Shown here: positions 1 to 12,497 of the stretch, one piece after another
Numbering within the stretch: the first letter of the stretch is position 1
Layout of the letters: each line of letters begins with the position of its first letter
Assembly (NCBI GenBank): GCA_016858145.1
Contig: JAEHOE010000070.1
Span: 310,001 to 374,000 of the forward strand
Reading direction: 5' to 3'
DNA length: 64,000 nt
Source of the DNA: Edaphochlamys debaryana
Taxonomy: Eukaryota > Chlorophyta > Chlorophyceae > Chlamydomonadales
Translations under genes and position numbers: made by a program
Notes under the pieces: generated by a model
The model's database searches: none
What the model saw: only the letters and a program-made list of their open reading frames with translations
Told to the model about the DNA's origin: nothing

Positions 1-259
1 CTACCTCGACAATTGACCAGGTTGACGTCCTCTGCTCGAGCCTTGATTGCAGCCCGAGTGCCATGCGCAAGCCGGGGGCGCCAAAACCTCCATGCTCGCC
101 CACAGCTGAGGTGCATTTACAGTAGACGCTCAACTCGTCACGCTAGCCATACCAGGCCTTCCGGTTCGCGCTACACCGGCACCTCGCGCAAGCCACCGAC
201 CATCTTTGCCATCCGACCTCGCGCTACCCCTCGCCCTCCCCACACGCGCATCGACAAAG

Positions 260-2194
260 ATGCCTGCCACCCTTCGCTGTGCGCGGCCGGGCGCTAGCGC
301 GTCCCTCCCCTCGCGCTCTCGCCGGACCACTGTCACGGTGACCGCATCCCACCCATCCCCCGTCGCGGTCCGCCTCGCCTCGGCCGCTGCCTCTGCCGCG
401 CTGACCGCGTCGCTGCTGCTGGGCGCATCGCCAGCGGCGCTGGCTGTGGGGCTGGAGAGTGTCGACCTGGTGCCCAGCAGGTGCGTGGGCGCGCCGGCCA
501 CGCCGCGGGCCCCGGCACAGCGCCGATGTCCAACATTGCGACGTGCTGCCGGCCCTTGCTCTTCGCCATGATCTACCAGTTTCTACGTGGCAAGGGAATG
601 CGGAATGTGCCCCCCAAAAGATCTCCCCCCTCTCCCCTCCCGATCAGCCTGGAGGCCAGTCCCGAGGTGGCGGAGGGCAAGGACGTCATCCGCAAGAAGC
701 TGGCGGCGGAGGACGAGGTGGGGGCGAGGGGGGGGTTGGGGGAGAGGGAGGGGCGGGAGAATGACTTTTGCATGGATGGGAGAGCGAAGGGAGAGCGAAG
801 GTAGGGAGCGAGCGGCAGCCAGCGAGCCCGAGGGGGTTTTGGGGGAGGGGAGAAGAGGGAGAGGGGAGAGGGGCGTGGACCTGTGTCCGCTGCCGGGAAG
901 AGGTGTGGGCAGGGGGAAGGGCATCGGCGGCTGGGTTGCCTGGGTTGCCGGCGAGGCATGCGGGGGGGGGGGGGCTTGTGTCCGCTGCGGGACGGAAGCT
1001 GTGTGGGTCGATGGGATGATGAGAGGGAAGAGGATCGGGCGTGGGTCGGTGGTTGTGATGGCTGTGGCGAGCGGCGAAGGGCGTCGCGGTCGGTCGCCAG
1101 AACAGTGGGCAGGAGCCGGGCAGGGGAGGAGGGGGATGCCCTCGCTTCCGGGCATTGCGCTGCAGTGCGACCCGAGACGCCCCCCGCCCTCCCTCGTACG
1201 TACGCCCCCTCAGGCCTTTCTGCAGTCCAACACCCTCAAGGTGGGGCGAGGGGGGCTGCGGGATAGAGGGGGCGAGGGGGTGAAGGGCCACATTAGAAGA
1301 ACGACAAAAGGCCGCTGGAGGTCCCAAAATTTCAACGGCAACGACTCGCGACTCGCCAGCTCTCCGCCAACAAGTCGGTCTCCTTGCGTGCATCTTCCGA
1401 ACCACCCTCCCTTTTTCTAATCCCCTCAACACCCGCAGGAGCTGCTGAAGAAGAGTGAGGCCAACAAGGAGAAGAACAAGCGCGACATCCAGAACAAGTA
1501 CTGGTGAGGCCGTTCCCTTTGGGGCTCTGCGCTGCTCTTGGCGGCCAGACTTGAAAACCGGCCGGCTCTTCACCGCGCCTACGAACTCACCGGCTCACAC
1601 GTTCCCGCTGTTCCCGGCCGGCAACCCTCACATTACACCCCCTGGGGGCCTGGAGCCGAGCGTGCCCCCTCGTGCACTGTGCTGCCTTGTGCGTTGCTTT
1701 GAACCCGGGGCCCCCTCCCCGCCCTGCCCGTTCAGCTTCCGGCAGGCTGAGCTGGGCGTGGGCGACTGCGGCGGCCTCCGCTTCATCCCCGGCCTCACGG
1801 AGAACGGCAAGCAGAAGACGCCCGACGTGCGTGGGGGTTTGGAGCGCCGCTAGGACGGAGCGGCGGGGAGCGGAGGGGCAGGGGGGACGCTCGTTGGGGG
1901 CTTCGGGGAATCGGACAGAGGTTCAAGCTCACGAGCAGCTGCACCGCACCCTTCGCATGAAGTCGTTGCTTGCCTTGCCGCCAACCTAGCGTCCTTGTGG
2001 AACACACTCTACGCCAGAGCCAGGCGTCCGTTGATGTTTTCTGAACCTCCCTGGCTCCCTCCCTCGTCCCGCCGCAGTGGCTCAACTCCCTTCTGGGGGT
2101 GGAGGCGCCGCCGGAGGGCTCCCCCGCCGCCAACGACGTGACGGGCGGGAAGACGCTCAAGGAGCTCATCTACGACCGTACGGCGGATGAGTAA
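260..2194 (+). CDS. Putative thylakoid-lumenal small protein (192 aa, 6 exons)
   Basis: Exons 260-480, 648-717, 1226-1240, 1439-1503, 1736-1826 and 2078-2194 join in phase to 192 residues. The start is the first in-frame ATG (AAAGATGCC). Residues 1 to about 65 look like a bipartite thylakoid transit peptide: a basic Ser/Arg-rich part, then a hydrophobic Ala/Leu stretch ending ASPAALA, a typical lumenal processing site. The mature part is charged (EVAEGKDVIRKKLAAEDE, then ELLKKSEANKEKNKRDIQ) with a conserved-looking core containing GVGDCGGLRFIPGLTENGK and a C-terminus ending LIYDRTADE. Two Cys are seen in the core (KYCFRQAELGVGDCGG). I infer a lumenal protein of the photosynthetic membrane. 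I do not recognise the family; the SEANKEKN stretch is only faintly like PsaN and I do not assign it. Exon 3 is a 15-nt microexon. Confidence 0.72.
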
Positions 2195-3497
2195 TCGCTT
2201 AACTGTGCCGTACGCACATTGCACTACGTGGTGGTACTGACTCGAAGAGGCTTGTGAGGATTGGAGCGTGCGGTGTGGAGCGGTTCGGATGGGGACATTG
2301 GGGGATCGCAACGAGTGGCCCGAGCTGGAGTGACGGGACCGTGGGAGTTAGCCTGAGGCTATTGAGCCGGCCGGCGGAGAGCTGGGCGCTTTGCTGATTG
2401 GCTGTGCCCCTGCCGATGGTGGGCACCGCGGGTGCTGCAACTGGGGGCCATGAGAACTGCTACAACCTCCGCCCACTTCCTGCGAACGCTTCCCGCTTGG
2501 AAGCATTCTGCAATTCTCGACTCCATAACTCGGGATCCTTCGGCGTTGTCTTCCATCTGGCATCACTGGCACGCCCCGTGGTCTACTGCGTCAACCCCTA
2601 CCTCGCCATCCTCCTCCAACGCACACGCCGACAGCCGGTCCCTCGGGATGCTTGTCCCCGCTGCCCGCTCCTGAGCCCTGCCGCAACTGCCGCTGCACCG
2701 CCCTGGCCCCTGGTCGCCTCACGTAACACATCCGCCAGACCGCTTCAACCCTGTGCAAAGCGCAATAGGCGCACAGCTGCCCCCGACCCACATCCTAACC
2801 AACAAGTTCGTCACGCTTGACTCCTCCGGCACAACCGTGGCACGGTAGCAGCATACCTGCCCTGCCGCGAGTGTCGCCGGCTCCTGTGGTCTGCCTGCGG
2901 GAGGGCACACCCTGGCACCGCACCCCGGCACTGCATCCGTCTTTGGCAGAACTGGCACCCGGCATAGGCACCGGGTGCGCACACGTCCGAGACCCTCAGT
3001 CCCCACCCGTGTCACTGAACCTACGCCCACCTTGCGGTATCTCCGACTGCAAAGGCCCACTGCCCTCTTTAAACAACGGCACGCCAGACACACGATCCGC
3101 ATCGACACCTGCCACATCTCAGTCACGCCCGCCCATACCACCAGTGCCCGCACCACATCGAGCCCAACGCCCGTCTTCACCCGCCACCGCCATTCGTTCC
3201 CAATCCTCCTGCCATTCCTCCGCCCGAGACGCCTTTGTCGCCTACCCCACACGACACCCATACCCTCTGACGCAGCTAGAGGGCACGGACAGGTCAAGAC
3301 CAGGACCTGGGCGGAGGCCGGCTTTGCAGCCGCCAACCGGCTGTCCCCCGCACCTAGCTATCTCTCTGCCGAGCGCTTCGCACACCGCTGCCTCGCCGCT
3401 TTCGACCTCAGCTCCATGCCGTTTCCCAAGAAGCTCGTCCTCGACGGTTGGCCGTTGCCGGATCCAGTTTCGGTTACGCCGATTGCGGCGGCGGTGG
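2195..3497. other. Convergent intergenic region
   Basis: This lies between the 3' end of the lumenal-protein gene (+) and the 3' end of the ACT-repeat gene (-), so it should hold both 3' UTRs. Open frames here (for example 2817-3866 on +) lack splice-consistent extension, family motifs or a plausible start. No clear TGTAA signal was found. Confidence 0.5.
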
Positions 3498-6400
3498 TTA
3501 CAGCGAGCCGCCGCTGTCGTACGACCCGGACACGACGCCGCCCTGGCCCCCGCCGCCCCAGCCCTTGTTCCACCGCCGCTCCAGGATCGAGAAGCGGAAG
3601 GTGCCCTGCACTCGCGGGGGCGGGGGGTGGGGGCGGGGGTGGGGGTGAGGGGAGGGCCGGAGAGTCCAGCAAGCAGTCGGGCGGTCCGGTTGGAGGTGGG
3701 GCACACACAAGCGTTACGCAGCATGACGCAAGCCAGCACGCCAGGTCGGTCGGTCCGGGAGGTGGGGCACAAGCGTACTCGCAACCGGTCCTCGCGCCGG
3801 ACAGGAGACGAGCGGGTTGTCGGCCGGGCAGGCAGGACGGGGACAGCGCGCGGAGGGGTGGGGTGAGGCGTCCCTTGGGGGGCCCGGGGCCTCACCTGGG
3901 CGGGGGCCACGGCGCTGCTGGGCCCCGGGGTCCGAGAGCCGCTGCCGGCGGCCAGGCGGGAGGTGCCTGGGGGGAGGGGGGAGCGGGGAATGTTTGAAGC
4001 TAAGAAGCGGGAGAGCGGGAGCGGGGGGGGAGGGGAGGGGCCGTGAGGCGGGGGAAGCAGGAGGAAGGAAGCGGCGCAGGCGCGGGCTGGTGAGTGGGGC
4101 CGGGGCATGGCGGCTCCGCATGCGGCCTGGGGCCACAGAGCCCTCCCACTCCCAGCACCCTCCACACAGCCACACGGTACAGCCACACGGTTCCGTTTCT
4201 GCACCCCACCTCCCTTCCGCCCTCGCTACCCCGAGCCCCTCGCCCGAGCCTCCTCACCCACAGCTCCCGCCCCCGCGCCCCCGCCCCACCGTTGCTGGGC
4301 CCCTGCACGTCCGGCGCGCGCGTGCCCCCCACTGCCTCGCAGATGCGCTGCACGTGCGCCTGCTCGGGCGGCTGCCCCCGCGTGTCCGTGATGGTGAACT
4401 CAAAGATGGCCGACTCGTGGTGCGTGCGCACATCGGCCCTGGGGTGGGGTGGGTGGGTGGGAAAGTGGTGGGGATGAGGGGGGGGTGGTTGGAGGAGTTG
4501 GGGGGGGGTGGAGGAGTGGGAGTGGGAGCCGGGTCGGGCTCCTGTATTCCCAACATCCTGCCCCCCTCTGCGCGTGTGTATGCGTATTCATCTGCGCCTG
4601 CGGCTGCGCGTCCGCTGGCCCGCCGCCTGCGCCTGCGCGTGCGCTCGCGCTTGGCCTGTGCCCCGCCCCACCGCCGCCCCTAGTCTACCCCAAGATGCAC
4701 CCAACCTTGAACTCGTCAAAGATCACCCTCAAGGCGCACCGTGTGATCCAGAACCCCCCGCTGCTGAGGGCGGAGAAGAGCTGCACCAGCGCGGAGCGGT
4801 CCTGGGACTGCACGCACACCTGGGGGGTGGGGTGCGGGTGGGGAATTGGGGTCGAGTGTGGGGGTGTGGGTGGGGGATTCGGGTCGGGGGTGGGGGGTGG
4901 GGGTGGGGATGGGGAAGAGGCGGGATCGTTAGGTAGGTGGGCAAGGGCGGACGTGGCGATCAGGGGTGCCCAAATGGAGAGCGAGCCTAGGCGCTTTCAA
5001 CGGGTTTGCGCAGTAGGCCTCAGCCCTGCGCTCTGGACCCCGACCTGGATTTGGGACCCTGCCGTCACCCCCCTCTCGGCTGCCGGCCGCCCTACCTTGG
5101 TCCCGCGCGGGAAGCGGCGCTGTACGGCGCTCTCCAGCATGTACCGCAGCTTGGCGGCGCGCCGCTCGTCCCAGATGCACTCGCCGTACCTGCACGGCAC
5201 GGCGCGCAGCCGGCACGGCGCACGCATGTCACGCACAGCTCTCGCCCGCCTTCCCCCCACTGCGCAGCCCGCGGTGCCCGAGGCAGCCCCCGCCCCCGCC
5301 CCCACGCCCATGCCCCCCACCGTGCACCCCGCACCCTGCAGACCTGCAACCTGCCACCCTAGGCTGCCACCCCCTCGCTCCCCTTCTCTCCATCCTCTAT
5401 CCAATCTGTGCGAAAATCACCCCCTCGCTCCCCCCCCACACCTTGGCCGAACGTAGAAGAGCTGGCTGGCTGCGTCCCCCTCCGAGTCAATGGTGGCGTG
5501 GTATATGTCGTAGTTCATGTCGGCCAGGGTGCACACCTGGGGGTGGGGCGGGGTGGGGTGGAAGGGTGGGGTGGGGAGGGGGAGGGGGTCGCTGGGAGGG
5601 CCGCAAGAAGACCAGCGCCGCCCACGCCTTGACCCCACACCGTCCCGCACTCAACGGCAGACGCTGTCCCAGCCACGCTCCCTTTGCCCCTCCATCCCCT
5701 CCCACCCGAACACATCGCCGTGTCGAAGAACAGCTTGTTGCGGTCGCCCGCCCCCTTCCCCTTGCCCGCTCACCCCTTCCCCTTCCCCCTTCCCCTTCCC
5801 CCTCCCCCCTCCCCCTTCCCCTTCCCCCTCCCCCTCCCCCTCCTCCTCCCCCTCCCCCTCCCCCTCCCCCTGCCCCTCCCCCCAAGCCGCCCCACCGTGT
5901 CGAAGAACAGCTTGTTGCGGTCCCGGCAGCGGATGGTGACGAGCCAGTAGTTGAGCAGCTTGGAGTGCTGGATGCGCACCTCGCTCCGGCGCAGGGGCGC
6001 CAGCTGGTCGCCGGCGGGGTCGGCGGGGGAGGCGGCGCCGCCCAGGGAGGGGGGCACGGCGGTGGGCGCGGGCGCGGGCATGCAGGGCTCTAGGTCGTCG
6101 CCTGGGGACGGCGGGTGGGGAGGGGGTGGGAAGGGGGTGGGAAGGGGGTGGGAGGGGTGGGGGATGGGGTGAGTGGGAGGGGTGGGGGTGGGGTGGGGGA
6201 AGGGAAGGGCGATGAGGCGTGCCCGCCGAGCGCAAGAGTGGCGTGTCCCTTTGCCCCCTTTCGCCCTCCCAGGAGGCTGGATGCCCAAGCAGCTGCTTTC
6301 GTGCCCCTGCCCCCCGTGCCCCCGCCCGCGCCTTTCCAGGTCCCGACCCCGGTCCCCGACCTCCACCGGGTCCGCAACCCCGACCCCTCAACCCCCGACC

Positions 6401-9400
6401 CCGGGGCCCACGCACCCGTAACGGTCATGCTCTTGGTGCTGACCTGCCGCGGCGGCAGCGGCGGGAGCCCCGGGGGGCAGCCGCCGACAGCGGCGGCGGC
6501 GCCGCCAGACACCAGCAGCTCCTTGTGGCTGCCGTTACGGCTGAGCCCGCCGCCGCCGGCCGCCGCGCCGCCGCCGGAGGCTGACGCCGCCGCCACCGCG
6601 GCGGTTGGCGAAGGCGGCTGCACGTCTGGGATGGGCCCGGCGGTTGACCGCCGCCGGTCGCACAGCAGCGCCGCCGGCAGTTGCTCCTGCAGCTGTACGG
6701 CAGCCGGCAGATCCAGCCCGACGTCGATGAGCGGCTCGCTAACCGTCATGCCCATCACGTGGGATCCCAACGGCCCGTCGGCTGACGTCACCCGGCCCAG
6801 CCCGTCCGTCCCGAGCCCGTCGAACGGCCCCGCCGGCGCCGCCTCCATTCCGCCGCCGCCCGCCGCCGTCAGCCCGCCGACGGGCCTGGCGGCGCCGCCC
6901 TCCTCCGCCGACGGGAAACCCGCCGACGTGTACCCGGGTGCCCCCGAGCCGGCGAGGTTGCCGCTGCCCTCCGCCGCCAGGCTGCCGCCGCCGCCGCCGC
7001 CGCTGCCCATGGCCGGCATGGGACTGGGCGACCGCAGCCCGCCCACCGGCAACGGCACGCCCGCCGCCGCCACGCCGCCCGCCGCCGCCACGCCCGCCGC
7101 CGCCACGCCCGCCGCCGCTGCGCCGCCGGCCGCCCCGAACGACGACCGCGCGAAGCCCGCGAACGGCCCCCCTGCTCCTACCCCTCCCCCTCCTCCTCCT
7201 CCTCCACCTCCCGTCCCCCCACTCCCTCCATTCCACCCGACCACGTCCCCGTTCTCCCGCTCCAGCGGTGACAGCATCCCCACTCCTCCTCCCCCTCCCA
7301 CACTCCCTCCTCCTGACCCCACGGGGGGCGCCGGCAGGACGCCCGTCTGCGTGGACCCCACCGACGCTCCGTGCGTGGGGGTGGTGGCCGTTGCCAGGTA
7401 CTGCTGCTCCCAGGCCTTGAGCTCCTCCAGCAGCAGCAGGTGGTGCAGCCGCCGCTCGTGGTGCACCTCGCCGCGGACCTGGGGGGGGGGCGGTGCGGGT
7501 GGTGGGGGTGGAGGGTGGTGTGGGTGGGTGGCGGTGGTGCATCGACGTCTCATCAACCCGCGAGCGGGTCGGGTCGGCAAAGACGCAAGGGCTGACGGGG
7601 CGGGTGTGTGTGCGGCTGCTGGCGTGCTGAGGATGCGGGGCTGGGGGCAGCGTGCGCTGGCCGTGGGGGCTCCGCACCGCAGCACGCAGTCCGGAGCAAG
7701 CTCACATAGGCTGCTGCTGCGGCGGCGGAGGCGACCTCCCTCCAGCCCCCTTGCACCCCCCTTCCCAATGCTCCGAAAACCACCCCCTTGCAACCCCCCT
7801 TCCCTTTCGCTTCTCGGCCCCCACTCTCGGCTCATACCCTCACCATCAGAGCCGGCCCCAGGCCCGAAACCTCATTCCAGGTCGACCCCATCGGCAGCCT
7901 GCTCTAGTGCCCCAACGCCCCGACCCCGACCGACGGTCAAACTCACCAGCTCCGAGTTGACCACCGCATCTCCCCCGCCCAGCATGTCGTACAGGATCTG
8001 CTCCAGCCGATCCAGCTTGTACGTATCCACCACGGGCGCACCGCGCTCCGTGGCGCTGATCACGAGGGCCACGCGGTCGTGAAAGGTCCACACCTGTACG
8101 GCGTACGGCAGTGCACGACGAGGGAGGAGGGGGGCTCAGGAAGGGGGCAGCATCCGTGGGACGGGGCACAACAGAGGGCCGGCGCAGACACATCCACGCT
8201 CCTACCGCACCGCCCTCGCCCCCCCACCTGGCTCCCCTACAACCCCTCCGCTCCCCAGCCACATCTTCTCCCGCCCCTCCCACCCTCCCTCCCATCCCCC
8301 CAACCCCTCGACCCCCTCCCCACCGCCGCTGACAGCACCTCGCCCCTTCCCCCACCCACCAGCCAAGCGACGCTCTGCCGCTCAGCTCCAAGCACCCCCA
8401 TCCACCCCTTCCCCGATCCACCCCTTCTCCTTACTTCCCCCCCGCCCCCCCCCCCACCCCACCCCATCTCACCGCCGCCGACAGCACCTCGCAGCCGTTC
8501 ACCACCAGCAGCTGCAGCACCGCCGCCAGCAGCCCGTGCCGGTCGCGGCCCGCCAGCTCAAACACCGTGCAAAGCTCCTTGTCTGGGGGGAGGGAGGGAG
8601 CGGGTGGGTGGCTGGCTGGTGGGTGGTTGTGCGGGTGGTTGTGGGGGTGGGTGGTGGTGTGGGTGGGCAGGTGGTCGGGCTACTTCGGTCGCCAGCTGCG
8701 TTCAGCCCCCGCCCCCCAGCCTCTGCCCAACCGCTGCTCACCTGGCCCGTCGCGCACACCCTTCGGGCCCTGCCCTCTCCCCCCACTAACAACTAGACGC
8801 TCTCCCGCTTATCAGCTTCAAACACCCCCCAGCCCCCATCTGGGCTATCAAACCTCTAAATCATCAAAGATCACCCCCCAGCCCCCCCCCCCATTTCCGC
8901 CCCCTGCCGCCCTCACCCTTGGCGTGACCCGAGGCATCCACCTCCACACTCAGTACCTGCAAGCCAGCCAGCAGCAAGCGGGGCAGCTGTTGATGAGTCA
9001 CGTACACGTCATCAGCAGCTGCGGCGTTGTCCAGGCGGCGGTTGGTGGCCCTGCTCTGGCCCCTGCCCCTGTCCCCGCAGAGAGCGTTGGCAGATCCTGG
9101 CTTCGGCGTAGCGGCCCCCGCAAGAGCCGCAGTGCGTAACCATGTTGTACATGGGGGGCCGTACAGTACGGTGCCGTACCTTGCGGATGATGTTCATCTT
9201 GCGCTGGTCCAGAAGCTTCCCTTTGGGGGACTCTGACACGAAGAACTCTGTGGGGGTCGGGAGCGTTGCGGCGGATGCGTGCGCCTCAGGGCATAACCTC
9301 GGCAACCCAAGGTGCCGCTACCCGTAACCCGTCGCAGCACATGTTGTGAATGCTTCGGGGCCTTCCGTGCTCGTACGTGCGCCGCCTCTCCCCCCCTGCC

Positions 9401-9964
9401 GCTGGGCTGGGTCGCTTTGGCCCGCAGTGGCCATACACTTGGCGCTAGGGGCACGTACCGTCCACAAACCAGCCGCCGTCTGAAGAGATGCGAGCACACC
9501 GAATGCTCAGTCCCAGCTCCGTGAGGCACTGTACCACCTGCAGGGTGTTTGCGGCGGTCCAACGTTGAGAACGGGTACCGAGCGTAACGAGGGGAGGGGG
9601 CAGCAGTCGGAGAGCGTGTCAAACCCACGGGCCTCTACACACCTGCCCCTTTGTGCAGCTTCCCCGTGACGCTCCTCGAGCCCCTTATGCACACATGTGG
9701 AGTTCCTCTTACCTCAATCAGGGTTCCGGGGCGGTTCGCGCTGTCGATGGTGATGACCGTCACATCATCGTAAGTATCGTTGTCGATAACAACGTTTGGC
9801 GGGTGAATACGCAGCTCAAGCGTCTCATATTCGAGGAGCGTGCCCTCGGAGGTCACGCTGCTCAGCTGTGGGTTTGACGCCTCGCTCTGCCGGTACTCGG
9901 CAAAGCTTTGCAAGCTGCTCGATCTCCGCAGGCCGCCCAGGTTGCGAAGGAGAAGGGCATTCAT
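3498..9964 (-). CDS. ACR-type ACT-domain repeat protein (about 840 aa, 13 exons)
   Basis: Exons run 9964-9713, 9537-9459, 9247-9180, 8956-8917, 8582-8473, 8093-7947, 7478-6416, 6101-5896, 5536-5442, 5189-5096, 4819-4689, 4438-4309 (end uncertain) and 3605-3498, all phase-consistent. Four ACT domains are visible: ACT1 at about 50-125 (PPNVVIDNDTYDD, ITIDSANRPGTLIEVVQ, ISSDGGWFVD), ACT2 at about 150-215 (FELAGRDRHGLLAAVLQ), ACT3 at about 635-690 (TIRCRDRNKLFFDTVCTLAD) and ACT4 at about 718-790 (QDRSALVQLFSAL, FEFTITDTRG). This order and the opening VVIDND/SSDGGWF signature match the plant ACR family, thought to bind amino acids and act as metabolic sensors; no nucleotidyltransferase domain is present, so it is not GlnD itself. 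A roughly 330-residue Gly/Ala-rich linker in exon 7 separates ACT2 from ACT3. Exon 12 could instead end at 4333. The stop TAA lies inside a TGTAA. Confidence 0.88.
5719..5745 (-). repeat. Intronic 27-bp copy of the end of ACR exon 8
   Basis: The 27 bases at 5719-5745 are identical to 5896-5922, which are exactly the last 27 coding bases of exon 8 (encoding about DRNKLFFDT). In the copy the donor GTGGGG is replaced by GCGATG, so it should not splice in the same way. The two copies flank the C-rich tract 5751-5884. Confidence 0.9.
5751..5884. repeat. Polypyrimidine (CCCCTT/CCCCTC)n tract
   Basis: About 130 bases of almost uninterrupted C/T repeats in ACR intron 8. On the transcribed strand it is a purine run. 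It sits between the two copies of the 27-bp exon-edge duplication. Confidence 0.9.
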
Positions 9965-11345
9965 CTTGCCCCAGCTGCAAATTGGCTGGGTCTACAGTCG
10001 CGCCAGCCGACAAACCCTACCGGCCCTGCCCTCGCCCCGCCGCAGCAGCGTTCTCGTCGAACATGCTTGCTAAGCTAAGCTATCATGCCACGAGGGTTGT
10101 TGGGTTTGCAATACCAATCGACCACGGTGGTGCAAGCGTGCGTCAAAGTGCACTGCCAGTCGCAGTTAAACGAGGTGCCAGGAATGCGTGAGTGTCGCGG
10201 CCAGGTGTAACGGACGCGGCGGCTGGGGCGCCGGCGCACTCGCGCACCGGCACGTTCACGTGACTGATTGTTCCCCCGCCTCTCACGCCCCCTCTCGCCC
10301 CTTGCCCGAGAGCCACGGTGGCAGGTTTACGAGTGGGCCGCTAATCACGCCCCGCGAGATCAGTTGCTTACGTGCTGTCTGCACCAGCACTTCGCACATA
10401 CTCCCTGCCGATCCCAGGACCTTGGCACAGGGAGAGAGGCACGGGACTTGCTCTTCCTCCCGCGGTCTTCAGCGGACAGGCTACCCCGTCGGGCGGAATA
10501 CCGTAGAAGCAAGGCTTCTGACAAGTCTCGACCTGCCTTTCCAGATGCATACTTTATGACCCCGCCCGCTCCTAGATTGTGAATTCATGTCCCTCTCTCG
10601 CCTCCGCCGCGGGCGTAGGCCGGCATCAAAGCCGAATTCTGAAGCAACCCAGGCGGCCGGGGCTTCCTTGATATCCTGAACAACTGATGCCCACGCTGCC
10701 AGGCTCCACAGTGACCCCCGCTGCTGTTGGCCGCAGATAGAGCTCCTGCGGACCTGCGCTTGCGGCCGGCCTGTACCTTACCTGTACCTTCACTGCCTTA
10801 GCATCTCCCCCACCAACACCTGCAACCCCTCATCTAATCATCTTGCCTAGTTGCCTTGCGTCCTGCGTCCATACACAGCGGGGCCGGCCCTTGTCCCCAT
10901 GCCTCCTCTCCCCCGCCCACAGTGACTCCCGTGCGCGTCCTACTGGCTACTATACTGCTGGTCTGTTGCTTATTGCAACTCGTCGCATTGCCGGCTGGTG
11001 GCCAGACCCAGGTGTGCATTGCCCTGGACTTCCTCAGCCACCTTCAGCACGTACGGGGGTTGCGCCCGTGTACGCCACCCTACGCCACCGCCTCGCTCCT
11101 ACCTTTCGCCCCCTGTCACAAGAAACCTGGCATTTCGCCTCAGGCTTTAAGGCACCAAGCCTCATTCTGAGCGCCATGTGCCTTGTACCCCGTGCTGCTT
11201 TGCGCTGCTGCGGCAGGGTGGCGAGCCCATGGGCTGGGGAACAGCCGACCGAACAAACGAACAAGTCCCTGTGGCCTGAAGTGCGCGTGGATGGGGGGGC
11301 CTGCGTCCACTCCACCACGCTCCGCCTCACCTGCCTTGCACGCAG

Positions 11346-11436
11346 GCCGCCCCAGCACGTCCCCGAGAGGCGCCTGCGCAGGTCTGCGCCAGTCCGTGAG
11401 ATTGTAGAGAAGACCGCTGAGTTTGTTGCTGGAGGG
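11346..11436 (+). pseudogene. Possible SURP-domain exon fragment
   Basis: After an acceptor (GCACGCAG, ending 11345) an open stretch encodes a peptide containing VREIVEKTAEFVAGG, which resembles the first half of SURP/SWAP domains of splicing factors such as SF3A1 (consensus like IVEKTAxFVAxNG). The rest of the domain (FE...F.FL...YY) was not found downstream. A second small open segment near 11595 (PKAKAPPQAAQAG) has splice-like borders and linker-like composition. I could not build a complete gene, so this may be a decayed exon or chance. Confidence 0.25.
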
Positions 11437-12488
11437 TGCACCAAAGCCGGCTCCATCTTGGATGCGACCCCCCAGCAGGCCCCTCACGCTTCCTCTTGTG
11501 CAGCCCCTCTCCGTCACCAGCCCGCGCCCGGCAGCAGACATCCGCGCCCGCCGAACGTGCACCGCATTCGCGTCTTCCCGTTTGCCCTGCGCCCAGCCGA
11601 AGGCAAAAGCTCCGCCTCAGGCCGCACAGGCTGGGCCTGCGGGTACGGGAGGTACTTACCCCGGTCCTCAACCAGCACTCATACCAACGCTCATGCGAGC
11701 TACTCCGCATCAAGCGTGGACCATCGGTCGCTTCGGCTCGGCGATGCGTGACGCGACAGCAGATTAGAAGGCACGCCTGATTCGAACAGTGACAGCGTGT
11801 CTCTCAGTTCCCCTAACGACCTGACTTCCTGGTCGACTTCGCATCATAGTTCCCGCCGCGCCGCGACCGTTGTGATAAAGAGCGCAAAACATGTTCACAG
11901 CGCGTGAAGACCGTAGTCTGACCGACCAGCGCGCACCCCAAACCAATGTAACTGTTTACTGGTTCAAGTACGCAAGTGTAGATTGTTGGCTGTGTGTGTT
12001 GAGCCTGTCGTGAATCGAGTACTTTGATGTGCAAAGTTGGACGAGCCGAGACGAGAGACCACGTGGAAAGGACCCCTGTGGGCGTGCGGGGCCGCTTTGG
12101 CTCCGTTTGTGCGCAACATTCAGACAATTCCGCAACAAAGACAACTCCAACACTTTCTTGGCAATCCCCGCTGAAACAGTAATCGCAGCCCTTACGCAGA
12201 GCCGCGGAGCGGAGGCCAAGGCCTGGTTCCCGCACGCGAGTATAGTAAATAAGCACAGGCAGCAACAATTGGGCACACAGTAGACGGTAAAGGGTGTGCA
12301 GGAACCTACCGCGGACATGGAGCTCGACAGGTGCGCTTGAGCCTGCCACTGGCCGCTGGAGCGCTTGGAGCTGCTAGGAATCATAGCGAGGTGTACCCGC
12401 TAGGCTACTCGCGTCTCGATGTGCGGGCTTGGCGGGCTGAGGGTACACGGCCCTAAGGTGGTCAGGCATCGGCTTGGGAACGTTTCCT

Positions 12489-12497
12489 AAATATAAC
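12489..12497 (+). promoter_or_regulatory. TATA-like element upstream of cyclase gene
   Basis: AAATATAAC lies about 120 bp upstream of the cyclase start codon in otherwise GC-richer sequence. Position and composition suit a core promoter, but no other element supports it. Confidence 0.3.

Noticed and set aside
686..1573. 295-codon minus-strand open frame
   Set aside because: It overlaps introns and exons of the lumenal-protein gene, is Pro/Ser/His-rich from GC bias and has no motif.
2817..3866. 349-codon plus-strand open frame
   Set aside because: Composition is compatible with GC-rich random sequence, and it runs across the last exon of the minus-strand ACR gene.
10931..11010. Hydrophobic stretch VRVLLATILLVCCLLQLVAL with splice-like borders, considered as an N-terminal exon of the cyclase
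   Set aside because: The cyclase start exon at 12615-12795 fits the next exon in phase; the hydrophobic exon cannot be connected in phase to it.
11813..12349. 178-codon minus-strand open frame
   Set aside because: Lies in the less GC-rich intergenic stretch, no motif, no ATG-promoter context, no splice support.
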